A stretch of 64,000 nucleotides of DNA, taken from Methanobrevibacter oralis (GTDB lineage: Archaea > Methanobacteriota > Methanobacteria > Methanobacteriales > Methanobacteriaceae). Positions 8,528 through 17,275 of the stretch are shown piece after piece. Under the pieces are notes generated by a model, which searched no databases, was not told the origin of the DNA, and saw only the letters and a program-made list of their open reading frames with translations. The position numbers and the translations under genes were made by a program. The DNA lies in contig NZ_LWMU01000048.1 in NCBI RefSeq assembly GCF_001639275.1, positions 1-64,000 on the forward strand, in the 5' to 3' direction. Numbering within the stretch: position 1 is the first letter of the stretch; each line of letters begins with the position of its first letter.

Positions 8528-9394
8528 TTAGTAATGACTCTGTGGAGTCATTCCTAAATGATGGTCTTCACTTTTTTTACCTGGAATTCCAAATGCATCT
8601 GCTCTACATTGAGTACATGCTCTAAATACTGGTATAATTTCTTCAACTTCATCTCTGACTTTTTCCATCATGGAACAATCAGGACGAGGATAATTTTTCA
8701 ATTTAGCTAATGGAATGAGTGGCAAAATATTCATTAAAGAAGCACCTCGTTTTTTAACTTCTTTAGCAATATCAACAATGTGTTCATCATTTAATCCCGG
8801 AATTAAAACAGAATTAACCTTAACAATCATACCATTAGCTGCTGCTTTTTCAACACCATCTAATTGGTTTTTAATTAAAATTTTAACTGCTTCATATCCT
8901 TTGTATACTTTTCCTTCATATTTAATGAAAGAATAAATATCAACAGCAATGTCTGGATCAACTGCATTAATTGTTACAGTAACAGAATTTACTCCTAATT
9001 CTGCAAGTTTGTCTGCATATTTAGGAAGTAAAAGACCATTAGTACTCATGCATTTAATTAAATCAGGATGTTTTTCAGCTAATTTTTCAAAAAATTCAAA
9101 AGTTTCTTCATTAGCTAATGAATCTCCAGGTCCAGCTACCCCTACAACAGAAATAGGACCATCAGCAGTTACATTGTTAATGTGAGTTATTGCATCATCC
9201 GGATTCATAACACAACTGGCAACTCCAGGTCTATCTTCTTCATTATTAATATCCCTAGTACAAAAGTTACAAAAGATATTACATTTTGGTGCAATCGGCA
9301 CATGAGCCCTACCAACTTTATCATGAACTTTTTCATTAAAGCAAGGATGTGCTTTGGTAATGTGTGCAAATCTTGAACCTTTATGTTCATTCAT
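8528..9394 (-). CDS. nifB: NifB-type radical SAM Fe-S-C cluster synthase
   Basis: NifB is a radical SAM enzyme that fuses two [4Fe-4S] clusters and inserts a carbide, giving the 8Fe-9S-C core (L-cluster) of the nitrogenase cofactor. This 288-residue protein is the short archaeal form without a NifX-like tail. Visible motifs are the N-terminal ligand region AHPCFNEKVH (Cys18), the radical SAM triad CNIFCNFC (Cys38, 42, 45), and the C-terminal ligand motif CTQCRADAFG. No nitrogenase structural gene is in the window. Upstream, in the same direction, lie mmp17, mmp15, mmp5, mmp6 and mmp3, genes tied to methyl-coenzyme M reductase activation, whose complex was reported to hold L-cluster-like centres. 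Supplying that complex is therefore a strong inferred role. It starts at an ATG after AGGGGAG. Confidence 0.88.
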   Translation of the reverse strand: MNEHKGSRFAHITKAHPCFNEKVHDKVGRAHVPIAPKCNIFCNFCTRDINNEEDRPGVASCVMNPDDAITHINNVTADGPISVVGVAGPGDSLANEETFEFFEKLAEKHPDLIKCMSTNGLLLPKYADKLAELGVNSVTVTINAVDPDIAVDIYSFIKYEGKVYKGYEAVKILIKNQLDGVEKAAANGMIVKVNSVLIPGLNDEHIVDIAKEVKKRGASLMNILPLIPLAKLKNYPRPDCSMMEKVRDEVEEIIPVFRACTQCRADAFGIPGKKSEDHHLGMTPQSHY

Positions 9395-9450
9395 AATATC
9401 ACTACTCCCCTTTAGTATATAACTCTGTTAATTTCTATTGATACGAACTA

Positions 9451-9460
9451 ATTTATATAC
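9451..9460 (-). promoter_or_regulatory. TATA box before nifB
   Basis: The minus strand reads GTATATAAAT, about 58 bases upstream of the nifB ATG, in the 70-base gap after mmp17. It suggests nifB can be transcribed on its own as well as by read-through from the mmp genes. Confidence 0.45.
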
Positions 9461-9464
9461 TTTT

Positions 9465-10025
9465 CTAAATACCTCTATTTAATTCATCAATATATTCATT
9501 AGCTTTTTCAAGCCATTCATCTTTAATAAGTTCATCTGTAGATACAACTGCAATAATATTCTCAGTAGAAACATCTTTAATGATTTTAAATCCTTCAGGC
9601 AATATCCTAAATACAGCATCATAAATTCTTCTTTGAAGATTTGAATGAGGATCATCAATTACAATATGTTCTAAGTTCATTTGATTACCTTTAATTTCAA
9701 GATTATACCTAGTAGGTTGATAAATTTCTTCTCTTGAAAATTTCATCCACAATACTTTTAAGATATTAGGAAGATAATTCTCATTTTCAACAAAAATTTT
9801 AGTAATATCATTTTCTTTATCATAAGTAAATATTGCTACATCACCAAAATTAACTGCATTGGAGGTCTTCCTCATTTTAATAGCTAAGATAAATACAGGC
9901 TCATCAGGATTAACAAAAGCTTTTAAGTCATCTACAGAGGCACCTAAAACCAAATCTTGAAAAATTTGTTTTATAATTATTTCATAAACTTCTGCACCAC
10001 TTTTATCATAGCATTCGATTAACAT
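9465..10025 (-). CDS. mmp17: Methanogenesis marker protein 17
   Basis: Mmp17 occurs in all methanogens and was reported as a subunit of the ATP-driven complex that reduces the nickel of coenzyme F430 in methyl-coenzyme M reductase. The 186-residue protein has the family length and an opening MLIECYDKSGAEVYEI. It is mixed alpha/beta with no membrane span and few Cys, so it probably serves as scaffold rather than as sole cluster holder. It lies 18 bases downstream of mmp15 and 70 bases upstream of nifB in the same direction. I recognise it mainly by sequence feel plus gene order (mmp3-6-5-15-17), which is the usual one in Methanobacteriales. Confidence 0.85.
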   Translation of the reverse strand: MLIECYDKSGAEVYEIIIKQIFQDLVLGASVDDLKAFVNPDEPVFILAIKMRKTSNAVNFGDVAIFTYDKENDITKIFVENENYLPNILKVLWMKFSREEIYQPTRYNLEIKGNQMNLEHIVIDDPHSNLQRRIYDAVFRILPEGFKIIKDVSTENIIAVVSTDELIKDEWLEKANEYIDELNRGI

Positions 10026-10043
10026 ACAACCAATCCTATTTAT

Positions 10044-11279
10044 TTAATCATGTCTATGTCCCATACCAGATACTAAAAGTGCTGCTCCAACAGCACCAAT
10101 ATGTTGTGAATATTCAGGGACAATAATATCGATCCCTCCTAAAGTTTCACTTACAGCTTCAACAAGACCAGATATTAAACTAGTTCCTCCTACTTGAATT
10201 AAAGGCTCACGAATGTCAATTTCTTGAAGTTGCTGTTCATAAACTTGTTCAGATACAGAATGACAAGCTGCAGCTGCAACATCCTCCTTAGAGCCACCAG
10301 CAGCAAGAGTAGTAACAAGGTCTTGGATACCAAACACAATACAATAACTGTTTAACATTGCTTTTCTCCAATCACCTCTAACGGCTAGAGGACCTAATTC
10401 AGTAATATCCACATCCAACCTACGAGAAGTCATATCTAAAAATCTTCCAGATGCACCTGCACAAATACCCCCCATAGTAAAATTATCAGGAATACCATTA
10501 TTAACAGTTATTACTTTATTATCCATACCACCAATATCTAATACAGTAGCTTCACCTTTTTGAGAATCTGCTAAATATACTGCACCTTTTGCATTTACAG
10601 ATAATTCTTCTTGAATCAATTCAGCCTTAAACTCTTGACCCATTGTAAATCTACCATACCCAGTTGTTCCAATACCATCAACATCATCCCAACCATAATC
10701 AGTGCTAGCAAAAGCTTCTGATGCTGCAATTTGAGCTGATTCAATAACATCCTTAGTAGCAGTCCAACCAGTTCCAATAACTTGATTGTTTTCCATCAAT
10801 ACTGCTTTTGTAGTTGTGGAACCAGAGTCTAAACCAAGAGTAAGTCCTTCTTGTTTTTCACGAGCTAAAATACTTCTACGTGTTACAGTTGTAGCTAATG
10901 CCTCCATACGGATAAATAGTTCATCTGCTTTTGTTCTTTCTGTAAATGAATATGTAACCACAGGAATACGAGTATTATTCTGAATAAAACGTCTTACTTC
11001 ATTTCTAACTAAAGCCGCTTCAGCACATCTAAAACAAGTTGCAATAAATACCGCATCAGGTTTACATCTACCTTCAACAATAGCCATTGCTCTTGCAATC
11101 ATTAATTTTAAACTTGAACTTTGAGCTGAAAATCCAAATTTTTCATAAGATTCATCAATATAATCTAAATCAATTTCTGGAAGAATAATTTCAGCACCAA
11201 ATTTATTAGCTGCCTTTTCAATCTCTTTTTGAATTCCACTATATTCAGTTCCACATGAAACTAATGCGATTTTAACCAT
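10044..11279 (-). CDS. mmp15: Methanogenesis marker protein 15, BadF/BcrA-type ATPase
   Basis: This is a fusion-like protein of 411 residues. Residues 1-135 form an alpha/beta domain with a Cys pair, TCFRCAEA (Cys82, Cys85). Residues 146-411 are an ASKHA ATPase of the 2-hydroxyacyl-CoA dehydratase activator type: phosphate loop [12 protein letters not shown] (149-160), second phosphate motif VLDIGGMD, and the two Cys that bridge one [4Fe-4S] cluster between two subunits in that family (Cys273 in [11 protein letters not shown], Cys313 in SYCIVFG). The family couples ATP hydrolysis to low-potential electron transfer. Here an electron donor role in cofactor activation or cluster assembly is inferred. 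AGGAGGAAT precedes the ATG at 11279; the longer frame from 11303 overlaps mmp5 and is unlikely. Confidence 0.9.
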   Translation of the reverse strand: MVKIALVSCGTEYSGIQKEIEKAANKFGAEIILPEIDLDYIDESYEKFGFSAQSSSLKLMIARAMAIVEGRCKPDAVFIATCFRCAEAALVRNEVRRFIQNNTRIPVVTYSFTERTKADELFIRMEALATTVTRRSILAREKQEGLTLGLDSGSTTTKAVLMENNQVIGTGWTATKDVIESAQIAASEAFASTDYGWDDVDGIGTTGYGRFTMGQEFKAELIQEELSVNAKGAVYLADSQKGEATVLDIGGMDNKVITVNNGIPDNFTMGGICAGASGRFLDMTSRRLDVDITELGPLAVRGDWRKAMLNSYCIVFGIQDLVTTLAAGGSKEDVAAAACHSVSEQVYEQQLQEIDIREPLIQVGGTSLISGLVEAVSETLGGIDIIVPEYSQHIGAVGAALLVSGMGHRHD

Positions 11280-11280
11280 A

Positions 11281-11733
11281 TTATTCCTCCTCACTTTCTT
11301 CAAGAGAATCTACAAAATTATTAATATTATTTACCATCATATATGTTTCATCTTGATTAGTAGGATAAGTAAGTTCTAAAATTGGAATATCTTTATTTCT
11401 AAGTAAGAAAATTGATAGTTCATTAGTCCTAGCACAACCAATACAACCAAACCCATATGGTGCATTATCTACTATAATAGCTGCTTCTGCATCATCTATA
11501 AGTGGTCCAATAATAGACATTCTACCACGAACCCCTGAAGGAACCTCAATAGCAGCATATTTAAGACCCTTAATAGGATCTTCTTCTGTAATATTCATAG
11601 GAGGGGAATCAATTTCCGGATCCTTAATTTTTTTCCTAATTTGTTTTTGAAGAACTAAAGGAGTATGACCTTTCCTTTCAATTAAATCTGCCAACACTAA
11701 TGAGTTTGGAGGATAAATAGCTATATTCACCAT
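11281..11733 (-). CDS. mmp5: Methanogenesis marker protein 5
   Basis: This is a methanogen-specific protein of unknown biochemical role, 150 residues with the chosen start ([17 protein letters not shown]). It carries a conserved-looking CIGCAR pair within [16 protein letters not shown], which could bind a metal cluster, and a motif [18 protein letters not shown]. It sits between mmp6 and mmp15, ending one base before the mmp15 start, so the two are likely translated together. A frame start three codons upstream (GTG) is possible, but GGTGA sits properly before the ATG at 11733. Its company suggests work with the Mmp15 ATPase; this is inference. Confidence 0.85.
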   Translation of the reverse strand: MVNIAIYPPNSLVLADLIERKGHTPLVLQKQIRKKIKDPEIDSPPMNITEEDPIKGLKYAAIEVPSGVRGRMSIIGPLIDDAEAAIIVDNAPYGFGCIGCARTNELSIFLLRNKDIPILELTYPTNQDETYMMVNNINNFVDSLEESEEE

Positions 11734-11749
11734 ATTTTTCACCTATCAT

Positions 11750-12217
11750 CTATTTTTTATCTAAAACTTCATTCATAATAGCTTTAAATTCGTCAACGTC
11801 AATTGGTTTTTTTTCTTCAACTTCCACTTCTTTTGGATTTTCTAAAGCTTCAGAAACAAAACCTAAAATTTTATATTCTTTTTCCATTTGATGGAAACCT
11901 TCTCTAGGTCCAAATCTATGACCCCTACATCTCCTAGGATCACCTGGAGCAAAACCTCTCTCTTTAGTAAAAATATGATTTGGATCTAATTTTCTTACTT
12001 CCTTAATGGCTTTATAAACATCTGCAGATTTACCACTAATCATAGCTCCATAACAAGTATTTTTAACTGTTAATGGCAAATCTAACATGTGAAACTCATG
12101 TGCCACTTCTGCTTCACTTACATGAGCTCCCGGACCAATAAAAATCATACGAGTAATAACATCAGGGTCCCAATCCTCCTTACCCAATTTCGGACTAATA
12201 CATAGATTCTGTGACAT
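11750..12217 (-). CDS. mmp6: Methanogenesis marker protein 6
   Basis: This 155-residue cytoplasmic protein belongs to the mmp6 family. The core carries IFIGPGAHVSEAEVAHEF and a basic stretch GDPRRCRGHRFGPREGFHQM, with a short acidic tail (ENPKEVEVEEKKPIDVDE). Biochemical function is unknown. Its start overlaps the end of mmp3 by 23 bases and it is followed 16 bases on by mmp5, so all are in one operon. No catalytic motif is evident; the HRFGPREG segment is the most distinctive part. Confidence 0.85.
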   Translation of the reverse strand: MSQNLCISPKLGKEDWDPDVITRMIFIGPGAHVSEAEVAHEFHMLDLPLTVKNTCYGAMISGKSADVYKAIKEVRKLDPNHIFTKERGFAPGDPRRCRGHRFGPREGFHQMEKEYKILGFVSEALENPKEVEVEEKKPIDVDEFKAIMNEVLDKK

Positions 12218-13736
12218 AAACTACAACTCCTTCTTTAATCTTTTCTAGTCTTTTAGGATCTGAAACAATCTTTCCAACCATATTAGTTGCATTAAATGAT
12301 TCAGCAGTTGGTCCAAATTCCTTATTATCTTCAAATCGTACACCAATTAAACCAGCACTTTTTGATGCCATATTCGTAATACCAATTGTGCATGAAGGAA
12401 CAATATCTGTCGGATTGTTTTCAGGAATAAGACCTTTAGCTAACTTCTTATCACCCTCAAAAATGAGAATGTGCATACCAGGTACTGAAAAATGAACTTT
12501 AATACTTCCAATTGGATTTTCTAAAAGTCCTGATAAGAATTTAAAGTATTTTACAGACCTTGGAGCATTTTCCGTGAATTTAATTTCGCATAAATCCTCT
12601 TTATTAATTGCTTTAGTTACAACTTTACCTTCTCTTAAAATATCAATTGTATGTTTCGGTGATTGCTCAACAATTAAAGCATCATCTGCCACTACCCCCT
12701 CACGAATCTGCTCAACACCTGCCGCATTTAATAATGCTTCAGCACCTGCTTGTGAATGATTTAATAATAATAACCTTTGTTGCTCTGATTTAACTGTAAT
12801 ATATTCATTTTCCCTTGCACAATCAATAAGTTCCATTCCATGAACAACTTGCCCAACAGTCGTGTGATTTGGAGTTAAAACCCGATTTTGCCTATAAATG
12901 TAAAGTCTTCCAACACCTTTACCATCATTTCTAATGGTCATTGTTCCCCTATTTCTTAGTGTTGTATTTTCTTTAGGTTTTTTAATTCCTTCTAATTCAT
13001 AAAAACCTGCAAAAGATTCACTATCATAGTCAACTTGGATTTTACCAGATTCAACAATAGAAAACAAATGTTCAACACAAACTGGCGAGTTTTCATCAAT
13101 ATCAAATGAAATATAAGTAAATAGTTCGTTCCCCTCTTCTAAAATAACATTTAAATCAGACACAGAAGCACTATCAGTAGTTGTGCTTCTTTCAACTATT
13201 GGTTCAATAGCTGTTATTCTATCATCATCAGTTAGAGAATTTAAAGTTTTTTTACCACCAATAATTTTTGCAAAAATACCTTTATTGAATGGAGGAACCG
13301 CATATACATTAGTAGTATTTTCTTTAAGCATGATTAAATGAGTAGATTCATTACTAAAACTAGATAAACTTAAAACAACATCTCCCTCAAAATATTTATG
13401 TTCATCAGAAGTAGGTTCTAACTCAGTTACAATAGGACCAATAGCTACTTCATTTGGAGTAGACCATCTAATAGACAAATCAACAAATTCTTCATACTTA
13501 TTTTTCCAAACATCAACTAAAGGTTTCGCCTCTTCAGATTCATCTAATTGTATAATAATTGAACCTATATTAGTCTTAATTTTATATTTGCTAATATTTT
13601 TCTCCAGCTCTTCTTTGCCTTTTATCAAACAAACAATACTGTTAGGAGAATAAGGAGCATTAGTTTTATCAATTACATCTCTAATTGAAGAACCCTCTGC
13701 CACATCAATTTCTTCCCCATTAATTTTGATTAACAT
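12195..13736 (-). CDS. mmp3: Methanogenesis marker protein 3
   Basis: Mmp3 was reported as a subunit of the ATP-dependent methyl-coenzyme M reductase activation complex. The 513-residue protein opens with a ubiquitin/ThiS-like domain (MLIKINGEEIDVAEGSSI). A middle region resembles cyclophilin-type peptidyl-prolyl isomerases (GRLYIYRQNRVLTPNHT, then VGQVVHGMELI), which is why databases list it as a putative isomerase. The C-terminal part (PSCTIGITNMASKSAGLIGV) is specific to the family. It is the first gene of the leftward operon and divergent from the secreted nuclease gene; the 130-base gap at 13737-13867 must contain both promoters. Length and order agree with mmp3 of other methanogens. Confidence 0.9.
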   Translation of the reverse strand: MLIKINGEEIDVAEGSSIRDVIDKTNAPYSPNSIVCLIKGKEELEKNISKYKIKTNIGSIIIQLDESEEAKPLVDVWKNKYEEFVDLSIRWSTPNEVAIGPIVTELEPTSDEHKYFEGDVVLSLSSFSNESTHLIMLKENTTNVYAVPPFNKGIFAKIIGGKKTLNSLTDDDRITAIEPIVERSTTTDSASVSDLNVILEEGNELFTYISFDIDENSPVCVEHLFSIVESGKIQVDYDSESFAGFYELEGIKKPKENTTLRNRGTMTIRNDGKGVGRLYIYRQNRVLTPNHTTVGQVVHGMELIDCARENEYITVKSEQQRLLLLNHSQAGAEALLNAAGVEQIREGVVADDALIVEQSPKHTIDILREGKVVTKAINKEDLCEIKFTENAPRSVKYFKFLSGLLENPIGSIKVHFSVPGMHILIFEGDKKLAKGLIPENNPTDIVPSCTIGITNMASKSAGLIGVRFEDNKEFGPTAESFNATNMVGKIVSDPKRLEKIKEGVVVYVTESMY

Positions 13737-13867
13737 ACAATCTCCTAATAACTAATTTTTAATAAATATAAATATACCTTTGATAGTATAAAATAGTTAC
13801 ATATTTAATTCGTAAAAACAAAAATATAATTAAACACAAAATACTAATAATAAATAGGAGGATAATA

Positions 13868-14587
13868 ATGAAAATTGAAAAAAAACATATCTTAATTATC
13901 ATTGGAGTATTAATGATTGTATGTGCCATTTCAGCCGTTGATGCCTATACTGGAACTGGATTTTCACATGACATTCCTTTATCAAAGTATAGTGACAGTT
14001 CTTATAAAAATATTTTAGATAAGTATAATGATACTGAATGTGAAGCTGAAGTAAGTGGAATATGCACAAGAGTTGTTGATGGAGATACAATTTATGTAGA
14101 TGGTGTTGGAAAAGTACGTTTTGTTGGAGTAAATACTCCTGAAAATGGTGTTGAAGGTGGAGATGTATCTAAATACTTTGTTCAAAAACTATGTATGAAT
14201 CAAGAAGTAGGATTAGATATTGATGATTCTAAACAACAAGACAAGTATGGGAGAACCTTAGCTGTTGTTATTATTGATGATAAAAATTTAAATGAAATGC
14301 TTTTAAAAGAAGGTCTTGCAGAAATAATGTACATTCCTCCAAGTGAATTTGATCCATATTCTTGGAGTAATGGAAGTACAGATATAAATGAGCATGCTCA
14401 TTCTAAATCAACTGATACATCATCAGATAGTTCTGGAAAATATGTAGCTAGCATGAATTCAGATAAATTCCATAAACCTAGCTGTAGATGGGCAGAAAAA
14501 ATATATGAGCAAAATAAAATTTCATTTAATTCAAGAGAATCAGCAATAAATAATGGATATCAACCTTGTAAAGTTTGTAATCCTTAA
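13868..14587 (+). CDS. Exported thermonuclease-like (SNase) protein
   Basis: The 239-residue protein has an N-terminal hydrophobic segment (about 7-27) that acts as signal peptide or anchor. Residues of about 60-155 are a staphylococcal-nuclease domain: CTRVVDGDTIYVDG with the calcium-site Asp, VRFVGVNTPEN with catalytic Arg and Glu, and DKYGRTLAVV with the second Arg. The tail has a small Cys/His domain (NSDKFHKPSCRWAEKI and YQPCKVCNP) like the zinc-binding end found on many such nucleases and on Ada. It probably degrades nucleic acid outside the cell. TAGGAGGAT precedes the ATG. It is a single gene facing mmp2, twelve bases apart. Confidence 0.87.
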   Translation: MKIEKKHILIIIGVLMIVCAISAVDAYTGTGFSHDIPLSKYSDSSYKNILDKYNDTECEAEVSGICTRVVDGDTIYVDGVGKVRFVGVNTPENGVEGGDVSKYFVQKLCMNQEVGLDIDDSKQQDKYGRTLAVVIIDDKNLNEMLLKEGLAEIMYIPPSEFDPYSWSNGSTDINEHAHSKSTDTSSDSSGKYVASMNSDKFHKPSCRWAEKIYEQNKISFNSRESAINNGYQPCKVCNP

Positions 14588-14599
14588 AAAATAATTAAA

Positions 14600-15574
14600 T
14601 CATTTAAACAAGAAAATTGGATTATTTTCTTGATTAAATACTTCTATTTTTTTATCATCATATTTTAAATAAAGCGAAGAGCCGGAAGTTATCTCACCAA
14701 CGACATTAGCAACAATTGAATACTTAGATAAGTACTCTTTTATATAATTACAATTCTTCTCATCTGCAGTGAAAACAAAACCTGAACCTGGATATGATTT
14801 TAACCAATTTTCCCACTCAACAGAATCATTTTTAGGAATTTCTTCTAGATTAACAATAGCTCCTTTTTTAGATGTTTCTAAAAGCATTTCCAAAGTTCCA
14901 ATAATACCCGGATTTGAAATATCTTTTCCAGATTTAATGTAATCTTTTTCAGCTAAATACTGAACTGCAGAAATCTGATCCTGAACTAATTGTTTATCTT
15001 TATCATAAGTAGTATCCCAATTTAGAGAAAACATTTCATGAGATTTGCCATCTAAATCAATAGCTACTATAATCTTATCACCAACTTCTGCAGAAAAACT
15101 AGTAATTAGCTTATCTTTTTGAGCAATACCTACAATAGCTACACCTAATGAATCACAATCCCCATCAGGATGCAAATGCCCTCCAACCATTGGAACACCA
15201 AATTTTAAGCAACCATCTTTAATTCCTTTTAACAACTCTTCATAAATTTCATCATTGCTAATAGACATTATATTTACCATAGCTAATGGTTTACCCCCCA
15301 TTGCAGCAATATCATTGACATTCACCAAAACAGAACAATATCCAGCCCAATAAGGATTAACATTCATTATTTTTCCCCATATACCATCAGCAGCTACTAA
15401 AATAACTTGATTATTTCCAATATCAATAGCTGAAGCATCATCACCAATATCAATAACAACGTCCCCTGAAACATTGTATGCATCGCCTAAAAGAGAAATA
15501 ACATTATCAATGGAACTTTTACGAGAAACCCCTTCAAATTCTTGAATTGATTTTACAAGTTTTTCAAAATCCAA
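14600..15574 (-). CDS. mmp2: Methanogenesis marker protein 2 (PurM/ThiL-like)
   Basis: This 324-residue protein belongs to the AIR synthase/ThiL ATP-binding superfamily. It has the glycine-rich ATP region [14 protein letters not shown], the substrate loop [16 protein letters not shown] and the metal-site motif [10 protein letters not shown]. Members use ATP to form acyl- or amino-phosphate intermediates, but the substrate of Mmp2 is unknown. ThiL and HypE are relatives; the absence of other thiamine or hydrogenase genes nearby favours mmp2. The start is TTG at 15574 with GGATGTG upstream. It is 17 bases downstream of the DUF2117 gene, so they are likely co-transcribed with nob1. Confidence 0.82.
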   Translation of the reverse strand: MDFEKLVKSIQEFEGVSRKSSIDNVISLLGDAYNVSGDVVIDIGDDASAIDIGNNQVILVAADGIWGKIMNVNPYWAGYCSVLVNVNDIAAMGGKPLAMVNIMSISNDEIYEELLKGIKDGCLKFGVPMVGGHLHPDGDCDSLGVAIVGIAQKDKLITSFSAEVGDKIIVAIDLDGKSHEMFSLNWDTTYDKDKQLVQDQISAVQYLAEKDYIKSGKDISNPGIIGTLEMLLETSKKGAIVNLEEIPKNDSVEWENWLKSYPGSGFVFTADEKNCNYIKEYLSKYSIVANVVGEITSGSSLYLKYDDKKIEVFNQENNPIFLFK

Positions 15575-15591
15575 AAAAACACATCCATTTA

Positions 15592-16710
15592 TTAGTAATA
15601 GTTAATTTTATATTTACAATTAATATCTTTTATTATTTTAATAATTTCTAATTTAATATCATCTATACCCTCAAATGTATAAATAATCTGTTTATTATCG
15701 AATAACTTTTTATTGATTTTGCGACCAACAATATCATCAAATCCACTTTCAAGTTCAAAAATAATGGAATTTTTTGTTTTAAATCCATTTTCAACCACTT
15801 TATCTAAATCTCCATCTGTAATTCCAACAATTGGAATATTAAACCTATATAAAATATCTGATGAAATCAATGTTGTATCATCACCAATCGTGATTACTAA
15901 GTTACAATCCCTAAATTTATACACATCTTCACCAGCATGGTCAAGAAAAGCTACTTTAAAATTATCTAATTTATTATTTCCAATAATACGAGGTTTAACT
16001 TTAGATTTTCTTAAAAGACCAGTTTTTATAATTGCATTACTTAAATCAACCCTTCCTAATTTTTCAAGGCCGTGTTCTTTAAGTTCACCTCCAACAATAT
16101 CAACAATATATCCATCTTTAGCTATAAGTTTAAGTTTATCCGAATTAGTTTTTCCAATAACAACACTATTGACCATTATATTTTCAAAAGGACTTACACC
16201 ATGGACAATTCTTTCAACCTGAGTATTTAAATCCCCATCATTTTTTATATGCATATTAAAAATCTCTTCTGGTTTCACAATAGCTAAATTTAATTTATTA
16301 GCTATTTCAAAAGCTAATTTACAATCACTATTCCAATTAATGACACTGCCATCAACCTCACCTGGTCTTTCAATTTGAATTATAGGAATGTTATTTTTAT
16401 TAATTTTGTTTTTATAATGACTATAAACTTTATATCCAAAAACATGACCTGTCGCATCAGATTTTCCATAATTTAATAAAAATATTACATCAACATCATT
16501 ATCATTAAACATTTTTAAAGAATCACTTGGAACTAATTTTCTAGAAATATCAATAATATTTTCTAAAGATGCATCTATTACTGCAGTTCTGCCCATTGTT
16601 CCACCTAACCTTGCAGATACCTTCCCATAATTAGATAATAATTCAATTAATTTAATTGCATAACCAGAATCAATAATATTAGGACCATGAACTACAACAC
16701 CAATTTTCAT
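15592..16710 (-). CDS. DUF2117 family protein
   Basis: This 372-residue archaeal protein has no known function. Its N-terminal half is Rossmann-like (MKIGVVVHGPNIIDSGYAIK), with a GRTAVIDASLENIIDIS region; the middle has a small barrel-like stretch (VVIGKTNSDKLKLIAKDG), and the C-terminal third is another alpha/beta domain with LVITIGDDTTLISSDILYR and PIVGITDGDLD, which resembles a nucleotide or phosphate site. The start overlaps the nob1 stop by four bases (ATGA), with GGGTGA upstream. It sits between nob1 and mmp2. Confidence 0.75.
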   Translation of the reverse strand: MKIGVVVHGPNIIDSGYAIKLIELLSNYGKVSARLGGTMGRTAVIDASLENIIDISRKLVPSDSLKMFNDNDVDVIFLLNYGKSDATGHVFGYKVYSHYKNKINKNNIPIIQIERPGEVDGSVINWNSDCKLAFEIANKLNLAIVKPEEIFNMHIKNDGDLNTQVERIVHGVSPFENIMVNSVVIGKTNSDKLKLIAKDGYIVDIVGGELKEHGLEKLGRVDLSNAIIKTGLLRKSKVKPRIIGNNKLDNFKVAFLDHAGEDVYKFRDCNLVITIGDDTTLISSDILYRFNIPIVGITDGDLDKVVENGFKTKNSIIFELESGFDDIVGRKINKKLFDNKQIIYTFEGIDDIKLEIIKIIKDINCKYKINYY

Positions 16711-17213
16711 TTATTCACCCTAATTCTTTTCTTAAATATTTTAGATCCACATACCTCACAATCATCAAAAGGATAATCTTCACTATATTGTTTTTTACAA
16801 CCACTACATACTTTTTTCCAATTGTATATTTCCTTAATTCCCTGTGTAATAATCCCAGAATAGGGAACTTTCATTATTTTTAAAGTATTTTGAATAGTAT
16901 AATCATCACTTATGACTTTAACATTTTTACCTTCTTTAAAAAACATGTATGCAAGTGAGATTAATTTTTTATCTGGAAATGATAAACGTAAAATATCACC
17001 TGATTTAAATATAATATTATCGACACATTTTATGTATTTTGTAGGTACATCTTGGATAATCAATTTTCCATCTTCAAGAGCCATGTCAAAAGCTAATTTA
17101 GACTGAAAATCTTTAATTTCAGTTGTAATTTCAGGTACTGTAAAATTATTATTCGAGGTTAATTGAAAGCCATTTATAAAGGCTGATGCATCAAGTACAT
17201 AAAAAATTTCCAT
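16707..17213 (-). CDS. nob1: Nob1-like ribosomal RNA maturation endonuclease
   Basis: Nob1 cuts precursor 16S rRNA at its 3' end during small-subunit maturation. The 168-residue protein has a PIN nuclease domain (VLDASAFINGF with the first acidic residue at about position 8; DMALEDGKL; VISDDYTIQN with the acidic pair) and a C-terminal zinc ribbon with two Cys pairs (CSGCKKQY and CEVCGSK) plus a basic tail. This domain order is diagnostic of archaeal Nob1. It heads the operon nob1-DUF2117-mmp2. There is no obvious ribosome site before the ATG. Confidence 0.88.
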   Translation of the reverse strand: MEIFYVLDASAFINGFQLTSNNNFTVPEITTEIKDFQSKLAFDMALEDGKLIIQDVPTKYIKCVDNIIFKSGDILRLSFPDKKLISLAYMFFKEGKNVKVISDDYTIQNTLKIMKVPYSGIITQGIKEIYNWKKVCSGCKKQYSEDYPFDDCEVCGSKIFKKRIRVNK

Positions 17214-17275
17214 AATTATAGTATTAATTTACAAATTAATAAATCTTAGGAAAAACAACACATTTAAATTTTGAA

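Noticed and set aside
8528-9394. Evidence for nitrogen fixation from the nifB gene
   Set aside because: No nifH, nifD, nifK or nifE is present in the window, and the neighbours are methanogenesis marker genes; NifB alone does not show diazotrophy.
15713-16222. Plus-strand frame of 169 residues
   Set aside because: It is antisense to the DUF2117 gene, has Ser/Leu-rich composition typical of a shadow frame, and has no start signals.
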